Shown: piece after piece, positions 47,301-57,308 of the stretch
Position numbering within the stretch: the stretch's first letter is position 1
Layout of the letters: each line of letters starts with the position of its first letter
NCBI GenBank assembly: GCA_030248135.1
Contig: JASANC010003243.1
Location: 90,671 to 154,670, forward strand
Direction: 5' to 3'
DNA length: 64,000 bases
DNA from: Theristus sp. LFF4_11
Lineage: Eukaryota > Nematoda > Chromadorea > Monhysterida > Xyalidae
Program-made: the position numbers and the translations under genes
The notes under the pieces: model-generated
The model's database searches: none
Told to the model about the DNA's origin: nothing
The model's input: the letters and a program-made list of their open reading frames with translations, nothing else

Positions 47301-49729
47301 CTACATTTTTTGTTCAGCCAACCATTAAACCGCCAAGTTTGCTGCCAAAAGATTTCAGATGTGCGGAATAACCGGTGATCGTATTGTTGTACACGGGCCG
47401 TACGTATTAGCACCCGGCAGCGACAACTCGCAATTGCGGCAGAAAACAGTAGACAAAATGGTTGAGGATATTCAAGTCTGTTCATTGTTGAGCATACAAT
47501 ACTACAATATTCATATCGATTCACATGGTGGTAAGTGCTAAATGTGGATAGAGCTTGTGATGTTGAAAAAGTCATTTCCATGTTCCTTTTGTATTAGCAG
47601 ATCAATTGAAATTTCAAGCAACTTTTGTGCGGGTTTACGAAACATAGGTTGTGTTGAGGACCACAACGATGGCTTTTATGAGCGGGTTGCAGAAACAATA
47701 AATACTGTGCTTTCTACATCGGACGTTTCTGTTACAATATGTATGTTTCAGGAACTGTTTTTGCTTTTTGACTTTCTGTTTGAAACCGCTTGGTTAGAAG
47801 ATGTTCATAAATTGAGGTTCTCAAAACTTTCAGTGGTTGAAACTGGTGCTGGCCAAAACAACGAACGAGGATCAAAATTGTCCGAGTTAGCGGCCGTGCT
47901 TGAGCATATCACACAGAAATCGCGGATTGGCGTTTGCTTGGATACCTGTCATTTGTTTGCTGCTGGTATATAGTTGCGCTGAAATTCTACAGAGGTTTTG
48001 CAGTCTTAGAACGATAATGATGATATGTCACTTGCAGGTTATGACATTTCAACTGCAGACGGATATCGTGTAACGATGCAACAAATTCATGAACAAATCG
48101 GTTGGCAATACATCAAAGCTGTTCATCTGAACGATTCAAAATGTAAGTCCTGAACATTTCGTGGATTGCCAAAATATGTAGATAAAAAAATGTTTGTTCA
48201 GGTACTCTCGGAAGCGGACAAGATCGTCACGAAGTGATTGGATTTGGCCATATTGGGCAGGACTGCTTCAAATGGATTATGAACGATCCAAAGTTCCTGT
48301 CGTTGCCTTTGATATTGGAGACACCCGTCATGCAGGATAATCATTTAAGCGAACTGCAATCTCTGAATTTATTGATTGCCCATTCTGACAACCACGTGCA
48401 AGAAATAATCGAAAGTCAGCAGTCATCTACTAGAACAAATGAAATGCAAGGCAGGACGGAAGATATTCAATCTTATTATGACAAAAATGTTATCAGCAAG
48501 TATCGCCTGGAGCTGTATCGTAAATTTCAATTCGAGTTATCATTATTGCTGGGACCGCCACTCGTAATAATTGGGGGAGTTGCGAGCAATCTTGCTAGTG
48601 AAACGTCTGATCTCGATTTGTGTTTAATTGTCAAACAAGGAAACTTCAGTGAAAACTCCTTGAACGGTTCGTGGCAATATTGCGTGGATCAATTGAGACA
48701 AGCGTGCAGTGTGCTAGAACGAGCGAACGACCTTCATCCGAATAAATTAAACAATGACATTCTTCAAATTCAATCAGTGAAACTTCGCATGGGCTATGTG
48801 CCAGTGTTGCGCGTTAAACTTGAAACAACTGAAATTGGAGACATATTCCAGGTAAAGCTTGACATGTACATTATATTACTGCTGTGAACTAATTTGATTG
48901 CCTGAGAAAAGGGTAAAAAACTAATCAAAACATGTGCATTGCACATCAGGTGGACATCACTTGCAATCAAGCATACAGCATTCGAGACACTCATCTGTTG
49001 CGTGGCTACACCGTAGCTGACAAACGGTTCGCACCATTGTGCATGTGGTTAAAATATTGGACAGCTATGAATTGCATAAACGACGCAACTGACGGATTTA
49101 TAAACCCGTAAGAACGCCTGATTCGCTAATTGAGTGGTTTCTTAATACTAACAATCACAGCATGCAGTCGTTCTTTGTTTAGGTACACGTACGTTCTTTT
49201 GTTGGTTCACTACTTGCAGTCGGTTGTGGAACCGTGCGTGCTGCCAAATCTGTTATCACTGGAACCAAAAGTTTTCGGCAATGATGTTGCAATTGATGAG
49301 ATAACTGAAAAGTTGGTCTCGGACGATTTTGACAATGTGGTGTTGTGTTCAAAGTGGAAGTCAAACAACACTCAATCACTCGGCGAGCTTTGGCATGGGT
49401 TCACAACTTACTATAGTCGACAAATGCCCTATCACAAGAAGTACATTTCCATTGCCAATGGCACTCTACTTGATCGCTTCGATTTAGACAGGTAGATTAT
49501 TTTAAAATAAATTAAAAATTATAAATATTTTTACTCTGTTGCAACATCAAAATCATTCGCGTGAGTGACTAAAAATCTGTGCAGAGCAACTGACAACTGT
49601 TTGATGTACGTTGAAGATCCATTCGAAAAGCGAAACACCGCGCGTTCACTAGTTTCGTTGGATAAATTTGATCAGATCATTCGAAAGTTTGCCTCGGAAG
49701 CGTCAAAATTAGCAACAACAAAATCATGA
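44317..49729 (+). CDS. Four-domain end-repair protein: MJ1316, 2H phosphoesterase, endonuclease IV, nucleotidyltransferase
   Basis: Sixteen exons, all in phase: 44317-44533, 44979-45248, 45314-45539, 45610-45892, 46275-46415, 46499-46770, 46938-47068, 47142-47296, 47359-47530, 47648-47740, 47834-47965, 48038-48142, 48202-48851, 48950-49107, 49183-49491 and 49585-49729. They encode about 1152 residues. Residues 1-160 are a helical region without a known fold. Residues 177-258 are an MJ1316 domain (VGYVDRF, VPRHRIQYFRYK, VWDR), proposed to bind cyclic-phosphate RNA ends. Residues 326-465 form a LENG9-type 2H phosphoesterase with HVTL (367) and HLTL (457). Residues 500-778 are an endonuclease IV barrel with its metal ligands in VVHGPY, NIHIDSH, VETGAGQ, CLDTCH, HLNDSK, QDRHE and LILETP. 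Residues 830-1152 are a TUT/poly(A) polymerase-like transferase (SDLDL at 868-872, third Asp 951). An ATG 15 bases further in has a better start context. Likely role, inferred: repair or tailing of broken RNA ends. Confidence 0.93.
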
Positions 49730-49795
49730 CATTTATTTTACAACACATCACAAATGCAAAGATCCGAATCAGTTTTTTGTTTTGTAAAAATAACA

Positions 49796-51992
49796 TCAAT
49801 TCTGTTTGTCGAATGTTTTTTGTTTTGTGTTCTTGTTTCTTGTCGTGTTTATTTGATCGTCTGATTCCACTGACTCGGGCCACAAATCTTCAAATTCATA
49901 AGTGTAATTCACCAAGTTTGCTTCAATTCTTGATAACCGGGCTTTCCGCCGTTCTATTCTTAATCTGCGTTCTTCGGCCTGTTGTTTTAAGATTTCATCC
50001 GTTGGAAACTTTTCGCCATAAATACAATTTCCTTGATAAATAGTGAGACCATCGTTGCAGCAGCGCAGTCGTAACGCCCAGAGTGACTCGTATAGTCTGA
50101 GGTCTTTTAAACCATGCTGACCGAGGTACGTCAGTGAACAAACGTTGCGTGCTGGTAGATATGCCTTCACACCATCACCGTGCATTTGAACTTGCTTAAC
50201 TCCTGCCACTTCGGCGACTATGCCTGTGGCGGTGTCGTGCACTGGGTGCCACGAAGTAACATAGTCGATGCCCAGTTCACGCACGGCTTTCGTTAGAGCT
50301 AAGGCGGTCTGAAAATCGTAGATCGGTATGCTGCAGTATCACATCTTAAATTATTTTGAACTTTTAGATTTGAGTGTAGTTCAATGAGAAAAATTTTTTT
50401 CTAAAATAAAACGGATTCGTCCGAAAAAAAGTGTGTGTATGTATTGTGTGTAATGAAGCAACTTACGTTTTTCTTTTGCTAATAATCTACATTTTTGCAT
50501 TACTTGAGGCAAATTTGGGGTTACCGAACCTGTTGTTATGACACTTCAAATAAGATAATAACACAACAGGGAAACATGCTCACTTCTGTGGTATACAACT
50601 GAAAATAGCCAGTGCAATACTCTGGCAACATCGCCAACGGCCATTGTTTTTCGGAGACCAAATACTTGGAATGTGGTCGGCGTACTGCTGCTGAAAATTG
50701 CACAGAAAAATAAACTTGGCATGTTTCTAAAAAGGCCACTCACACAGCACAACTCACGATTTGAAAACTTTTCAAACAGCATCGGGCATGCGGCGACAAG
50801 ACCGCGCAGCTTTCGCTTCCGCTTGCGGATCCATCTCATCACTCGGTCAATGTAAATAATGACGTCTTGCTCGGTGGCAATCATGTGAGGCACATGCCGA
50901 CATCTGGTGCCATGATAAGCAGCATAGGCCCACCATTTGTAAATGAGATGACCATGTCTGCAACGGTAATTGTCACACAATCGACGCGAAATCTTGGGAT
51001 AAGCCGATGTCAAAAGTTTTGCTACAACTATGCATGTGCCCTTCAACTGCACATTTACGCATCAATTTTAACATGGTAATGAGAACGTTTTGCGTATAAC
51101 AAACCCTTCAACAATATTCGGTTGCAAAATGTCGCCGTACTGTTCGGCTTCTGTAGAAATTGCATCAAACTGATGCTCGATGAATTGGCTGGCGTACTTT
51201 TGAATCTACATTCAGAAAAAATAATGCTTCCAGGGTAACAAACAAAAATGCAATCTGTATGTTGCTTCAATTTCTTCCAATTACAATCGAACTCGAAATT
51301 ATAGAGAATCAGCTGATTCGTTGGTGATTACTGTATGTATGCTTTCTGTCCAAACCAAACTCCCCCCTCAGCAATCACCAACGAATCAGCTGATTCCCTA
51401 TAATTTAGAGTTCGACTTTAGTTCACTAGAATGTTCACCTGTGGTCGTGGCATGCCAACAACAAACTCGACGCGAGCTTTGAACTGTTCCGCTATTGACG
51501 CATAGGTCCTGCGAATCAGTTGCCGCACTTCTGCATCAGCAGGCCGCAAACCTAAAAAAGATTTGATAAAAAAGTACAATTTTTTAACTAAATGCTATTC
51601 TAAACTAATGTTATTACCAGTTGAGACATAAATGATCAGCAGTGGACGGTCTTTTTTCGGCAGTGTCAGATTGCAGGCGTTCGAATGGCGTAAAAAGTGA
51701 AACGGATGAATGGCAAAGTCAGCGGCGCTGTTGTGGTTGAACTCGCTGCGATCAGCTGTTGAATTCATTGCGCGTAATTTCATTAGAATCGTATCGACAT
51801 GAGACCTGCAACACCCAGTTTATCATACCTTTTTCTGTCATTCATGATGAAGATGAGGCCAACTGACCAGTTACTGCTTTTAGCTGGTTGTAAGTGTGTC
51901 CGGTAGAGAAAAGTGACATCCACTGAAATCAGCACTGCAGCCGCGAACAGAATACAAACAAAAGCAAAGCACTTCAGTGTGGCGTGGCGCAT
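49796..51992 (-). CDS. GT31-like (beta-1,3-galactosyltransferase-type) glycosyltransferase
   Basis: Golgi type II enzyme that would add a beta-1,3-linked sugar to glycans. Seven phase-compatible exons (5' to 3'): 51992-51875, 51755-51618, 51551-51439, 51205-51105, 50957-50758, 50690-50584 and 50308-49796. They give 429 residues. A signal anchor (CFAFVCILFAAAVLISV) starts the protein. Family blocks follow: VRQLIRRTYAS, EQYGDILQPN, the KWW...C block, SEKQWPLAMLPEYCTGYF and HPVHDTATGIVAEVAG. The usual DxD metal motif reads EQD at residues 186-188, so activity is uncertain. A basic tail of about 80 residues follows the domain. Intron 3 contains a 135-bp MITE. The stop codon lies 66 bp from that of the convergent four-domain gene. 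Confidence 0.85.
51284..51418. mobile_element. Short MITE, CAGTCGAACTC family (copy b)
   Basis: It is nearly a perfect hairpin of 135 bp. Ends CAATCGAACTC and GAGTTCGACTT are bordered by TA (51282-51283, 51419-51420). The arms contain AGAATCAGCTGATTCGTTGG and its inverse. It lies in the third intron of the glycosyltransferase gene, 20 bp from an exon. Confidence 0.9.
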
Positions 51993-52610
51993 CGAGATTC
52001 GACAAAAAACATTACCATTGAAACTATTGATTGCTTTTTAATGTTTGGTTATTTAACTGTGAACAACTAAGGTTATTAAGGTGTAGTGAACAACTAAGGT
52101 ATTTATTGAACATCTCTTCAGCACCAATAAATTCATTTGCTTTTTAAAGTTACATGAAAAAACAACAGTTTCGGCTGCACAATTCTGTTGAATTCACCTA
52201 CACATGCGTGTGAATGAAAATGTTTTATGTTGAACGCGCAACATCGTCTCCTTCTCCAATACGACAAACTTTTCAGCAACGACTACCACACATTAACAGA
52301 GAGTTTTTATGCTTTGTATGGCACAGCAAAACATGCGGCAAATCGTCAGAGATGTTTTAAATAAAAACAAAACAATAAATTATGAGAAGCTTGTGAGCCG
52401 AATCTATCATCAGTTGCATTTTAGTTAAATTTATTGAAAGAGATAAATGTTTCGGGAAACAAAAACTGCAGAGCAGAACAATGCTTGACATCGTACGATA
52501 CATCCCGCCCATTGCAGCTTGAAGCCAATCAACAAATGCTGTGGTGGAATACCAAGATAAAAAAATCAAAAAAGCATCACAGTCATGAAGACACGTAGTC
52601 ACGAAGCAAT
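51993..52610. other. Spacer between glycosyltransferase and MAM gene 1
   Basis: AT-rich, includes the presumed promoter of the glycosyltransferase and the 3' flank of MAM gene 1. The word GAACAACTAAGGT occurs twice at 52062-52100. No exon recognised. Confidence 0.4.
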
Positions 52611-55600
52611 TCAACAGAGCGGTTGTGTTGAAGAACTGTCAATGATTTGGATGTCGTCCAACGCACATGCACCTTGGTTGAATCTGGTGTTCTCACAGAT
52701 AAAGTACATCTGAAATTTTTAGAATCTTTATGAAATTTATTTATACTGAAACAAAAAACTGACTAAGATAGATACTGACCAATTTGCTCAGAATCTTGGT
52801 CAGGTTTTTCAAGGAATCTTTTATGTCGAACTCACAATAGCTGTCAAACGATTTTGCACATTTTTCTAGAAAAGAGTATCAACCGCAACAGTGCTTTGTA
52901 CACAGCAACCGTCGGTGGCGCACCTGATCAGTGCCCGCGGGACACTCGAGTGCGCCATCGTGCCATTTGCGGTCAGCAGCCTTCACATGCACGGTCGTCT
53001 CAAATGGACAACTGAATGTGTTGTCACAGCACGCCTTCAGCACAATGCCTGAAGTGGCCGTGTAATGGCGGAACGTCATGCGAACGTTGCGCGAAAAGCC
53101 AGTTTCGGCCGTCATCGCTGCGGTCTCGCGTGGCAACAGATAAGTCGCAATGTAGGACTGGCCTTCGGCTGTTAAATGAAGAAACCAGTTTCGATTCTGA
53201 CAAACTGACAAAAGTTGCTGAGAATTGTTTCGAAAACAAACAAGCTGATGAACCTGCGCGTGGCACTCCGGTGACCTTGTTGCCGAATCGGCCGGTGCGA
53301 ACTTCGAACCCCTTCGAAAAACCGTCGTACCTCTGAAGCTCGTATCCGCATGACGAATCTGCACATTGGAACAAAAATATTGTCTTCTCAACATTAGTTG
53401 TTAGAAACAATTACGGTTGCCCAAACTGACCGTTTTCAAACCGGCATTTCAGTTGTGAGCACCGGTGAAGGTCATACGAATAACGGGTGTCCTCCGTGGT
53501 GGGCGAGGGCGGGGGCGGCCGCGGCGTTGTCGTTGTCGTGCTCGTGGTCGTGGTCGTTGTTGTTGTGGTCGTGGTCGTAGACTCGGTCGTGGACGGCTCT
53601 GGTGGTGGTGCTAGTGGATATTCGGGAGGTTGCTGACGTTCACCGGACTGACGTTTGTATTCCCCGTAGTCGTACTCCTCCGTCAGATGACGGAACTCGC
53701 GTTGCTCCCGTTCTCTCTCCTCTTGCGTGACGGTGGGTTGTGTGACGACAGCTGGCAGCGGCTCATTGCCAGCACACGGCGAGTACTCGACTGAGATGTC
53801 GTCAATAATGGCGGCGTCGCCCGCTTCGCCGATTAGATTCGATGCGACGAACACAATCTGCAACAGTCTTGGTATTGAAGAAACACTAAAAGAACTCGTT
53901 AACATTGAGCATTATTAACAGCTTTATTGCGCAAAATTTGTTGACTATTTTTTGTCAATGGATCTAACCCCATTTATTGTATTAAGAAGTCTAGAGAAAC
54001 CTTGTTTCTTATTTAAATTAATAAAAATCAAAATAATCTCAAAAAGCCCGTTCAAAAAACACACGTCCACCAAGTTTGCAGTGCTCAGTTCAACCGTGCT
54101 TGGGCCGGGTGTTGCAGAACGAGGCAATTCCACACAATTCAGCAGCGGTGCGTCTGCGATGTCGTTGAAGAACGATTGTCTCGTGCACACTTGCAGTAGA
54201 ACGTTTCGTGTGGTCCAATGCCTGAAGTTGATTGCAGTTGAACTTCGGTTTTCTGAGAACGATGCACTTGGCTGCTGGCGCAACAAAGTTACTGGTTGGT
54301 TCTACGTTGGTCTGAAATTGGTAAAACAACCAAAGAATGTTTCACATGTTTCACAGCACTCACTTCAAAGTGACTTTTATATTGTCGGTGGAGCACGGAA
54401 CCGAACATGACACGAACTGCGCTTCGTCGCTGGCAGCGCCGTGCCGTGTGGACGCCACCAGATAGCGTCCAACTAAGAAAAAAGTATCAGTGTCGGACAG
54501 AAACAAACGTCACTTTACACATGTTGATTCACGTCTCATATGACAATATGCAGTTTTCATTTTCATCATTCGCTTTTTTCCACGCTTCAAGCGAAACAGC
54601 CAAACCTGGCATCGGCGGTGACACCTCCGGCGGATAGAGTTTCGCGTCGAACGGTCCAAAGTTGCCGCGCATCTTCGCCCACTCGGGCACGCCGACGGAC
54701 ATCTGCCACTGCAGCTGGTCCAGCGGCGCCTCGGCGTTCGTCCAGCAGCAGGCGCCACGGTCGAAGTCGCAGCCCAGGTCGTTCGGGGTGTCCACTGGAC
54801 CGCCGGCCGCAGAGTTGTAGCCTGCCGGGCAAAATCGTGTTTTGTTTACTAGATATTTACTACTTTTTAGCACTGAGTTCAGATGAGGAAGCAACGACAA
54901 GGGAAGCAAAATTCCTTGTCTTAGAAAGCATTGCATTGTATTATTGTGAAATCTACCTACCGTAAAGTCTTGCATATAAGGTTCCTCCCACTTATAAGAC
55001 CCCCACCCAAAAGTGGGCGGAGTGTCACACGGCGGGAAACCAAAAAATTCAAATTTTTGACTAGGTCGAAAACCCACCCCGTTTATAAGGCCCGGACTTC
55101 CTAATCTTCTCTTTATAAGACCTCCTCCCACTTATAAGGCTGTCACACAAAATTCCACTTTTTTCAGCAATTTTTGATTTTCAAATTTATATAAGGGGAC
55201 CTTATATGCAAGACTTTATACGGTATTTTTCAATGTTTTAACATTTTATGTTAGAATAACTGAAACATCGGTTTCTCCGATCAGAAAGCTAATGGTCAAA
55301 GACGTCATTTCAATCCCCCCCCCCAAAATGCTTTAATGGTTATACCTGCTGGATCGTATTCGTACGGTGTCACGCCTTCTCCAATGACGTCTGCAATTGA
55401 AAGAACAACAAAATAATCAAAATGGATACTGGATTCTGAAAAGAAAACACCAACAGGTCTCAAATTAATAGTCCACAAAATTTGTACTTTTGGTGGCCTT
55501 TTCTTCAGTGACTACACTGAAAAAAATGTGCAAACAGGTCCGTCCGCCTAGATGTCCTGCCCGCCTAAATGTCCAGCGTGGTGTCCTGTCCCGCGGGTGT

Positions 55601-55984
55601 TCCGGAAATAAATGCAGTAACACTTGACGGTTTTGATCACTTTTCTTTCCAGGACACAGCGCGGCACATCCAGAAAGACGGACGCCTGTTCGGACACCTT
55701 TCTTCAGCGTAACATTACACTGACCAAAGACAGGGTCGAGCTCGGTGGACACACTTGGCTGCGGCACAGCGGGTGGCGGCGGCACAGTGACGTTGCGTGC
55801 GACCAGCGTTGTCTCTTGGTCGTCCGTGATTTCGATGTTGCCGTTGCCGCCCAGACAGGCGCATGCTGAGATGGAAAGGGCCATTCTTAATTATTTGCGA
55901 ATATAGACACCAAACACCAGAATGACTGTCATGTGCCAGACCTGCTGAAATGGTGGCCGCTAAAATCGCTGTCCGCAATAACAT
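52611..55984 (-). CDS. Secreted protein with two MAM domains and a Thr/Pro-rich linker (MAM gene 1)
   Basis: MAM domains are extracellular beta-sandwich adhesion modules. Ten phase-compatible exons (5' to 3'): 55984-55942, 55865-55725, 55390-55346, 54821-54606, 54472-54364, 54221-54071, 53857-53431, 53358-53254, 53168-52924 and 52709-52611. They give about 526 residues. The first exon encodes a signal peptide (MLLRTAILAATISA). MAM 1 runs from GCDFDRGACCW to AAIIDDISVEYSPC. Next is a linker of acidic residues and an uninterrupted Thr run with Pro, probably O-glycosylated. MAM 2 runs from CRFEN to ACALDDIQII and ends near the C-terminus. Both MAM domains are cut by introns at the same structural points. 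No membrane anchor seen. An extra exon at 52770-52860 is possible but makes the second MAM fold worse. Two TA-flanked elements lie in introns. Confidence 0.85.
54960..55223. mobile_element. TA-flanked MITE, CCGTAAAGTCTTGCATATAAGG family
   Basis: Ends are CCGTAAAGTCTTGCATATAA and, inverted, TTATATGCAAGACTTTATAC plus GG, flanked by TA (54958-54959, 55224-55225). The interior repeats CCCACTTATAAG-type words in both orientations. It is 264 bp with no coding capacity and lies in an intron of MAM gene 1. Confidence 0.85.
55515..55709. mobile_element. Foldback MITE with GGTGTCC-type arms (copy 1)
   Basis: Inverted ends CACTGAAAAAAATGTGC and CACCTTTCTTCAGCG are bordered by TA (55513-55514, 55710-55711). 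The arms consist of short GTCC-containing units (GTCCGTCCGCC, ATGTCCTGCCCGCC, GGACGCCTGTTCGGACACC). It lies in the MAM gene 1 intron that starts at 55724, 15 bp from the exon. A relative is at 57755-57950. Confidence 0.8.
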
Positions 55985-57308
55985 CTTTGGTGGAGTTGTC
56001 TGCAAAGCGTCAGTTATTTTTGTGCGCATTGAAATTGAGATGCATCAAGATAAACTGGGTGGATTATCAGCACTAAAATCGGTTAATAAACAACAGTTGT
56101 CAAAAGTTTATGTGGATAAATAAACATGGAAAAAACATCGTTTTCAACGTCTAATGCGTGCTATTGATTTACAGCATACGCTTGTCTGCTCATTTTTACA
56201 CCAAAAATTACGCTTTGAACCAAAAACATGCTGCTGCGTTATGACGTGGCTTTTTCTTATTGTAATAACTCATTACAGAACACACACCGGTTTTACACGA
56301 CAGTTCACACAGGGGTACAGTTCTTCGGTTATAGTGTGTCAAAAAGTGATAAAATTTCAAAAGAAAAAGTAAAGGTATGGTGATTTATGATAATTACGAG
56401 ACGCTTTCTGCAACTGTTGTTGTGGTTTTTTTGTTTCATATGACGCGATGCGAAATGAAAACAGCCGCCGCCATTTTAATGAAAAAAAACGCAGCGACAT
56501 CACATTTTGGAGACCTAAAAGAACATCAAGAAAATGTACAGATTTCAACGCGAAGGGATATTTTTACGACAGACTTGGATGACGGCGATTGAAGACTGAA
56601 AGAATTGAAGACTGAAGATTGAACAAAAGGAATTGCCAAGGTTTTCACATGTGGCTGGTTGCGCGTGTTGTGAAATTGATGCAATAATTGTTTGAGTGTT
56701 GTAACGGTGTCGTAATCGAGACGCAAAACGGTGTATCTCGTTTGAACGACCCAAATTTTACCATGAAACGGAAAAAGTTTGGGAATACGCCGTTTTGACA
56801 GTGGCTGTATGTGAGATCAGTGTGTTGTGTTGTGCAATTGCATTGTGGTGTTTGCCAGTTTTGAGAAGTCATGTTGAGATTCGGGTGTTTGAATGTCATC
56901 ATGTTGACAGATGGTGAACTTCAGAGAGAAAACACACGTCGGAACGGCTGTCACTAACGTTTCGTCTTACGTCTGCATGGAGACAGCATTTTGACACTTT
57001 TTCTTTGATTGTACTTTCTGTGCACCCCTTTCTGTGAAGTTACTTTAATTCACACAGCACATATTGATTTACATGTTGTGTCTCATGAATATAACAGAAT
57101 GCATGACCGCCAGCTGTCAGTTGGATTGTTTGTTCACTGAACAATCACGGAACACTTACAAAAAGATTTTTTCAAACAAAACACAAGACAACGCGTAACT
57201 TATTGTTGCGAAAAAAGCAAAAACATCAAAGCAACAACAAAAATGCCCAAAGCATAAAAATATGCAATAAATATTCATACTTAGGTACACACGTGCATGT
57301 CTGTTGTA
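55985..57308. other. Spacer between the two MAM genes
   Basis: About 1.3 kb of AT-rich sequence, presumably the promoter of MAM gene 1 and the 3' flank of MAM gene 2. I found no exon with homology support. Confidence 0.4.

Noticed and set aside
44317..49729. Separate genes for the MJ1316/2H part, the endonuclease IV and the transferase
   Set aside because: No stop or start separates them, and fifteen consecutive junctions keep phase, including the ones between domains.
46499..49729. Bacterial contamination as source of the endonuclease IV
   Set aside because: The domain is split by seven short GT-AG introns and continuous with eukaryotic-type domains.
52770..52860. Extra MAM gene 1 exon (KCAKSFDSYCEF)
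   Set aside because: Including it needs a weaker donor and interrupts the end of the MAM fold; skipping it gives a typical MAM ending.
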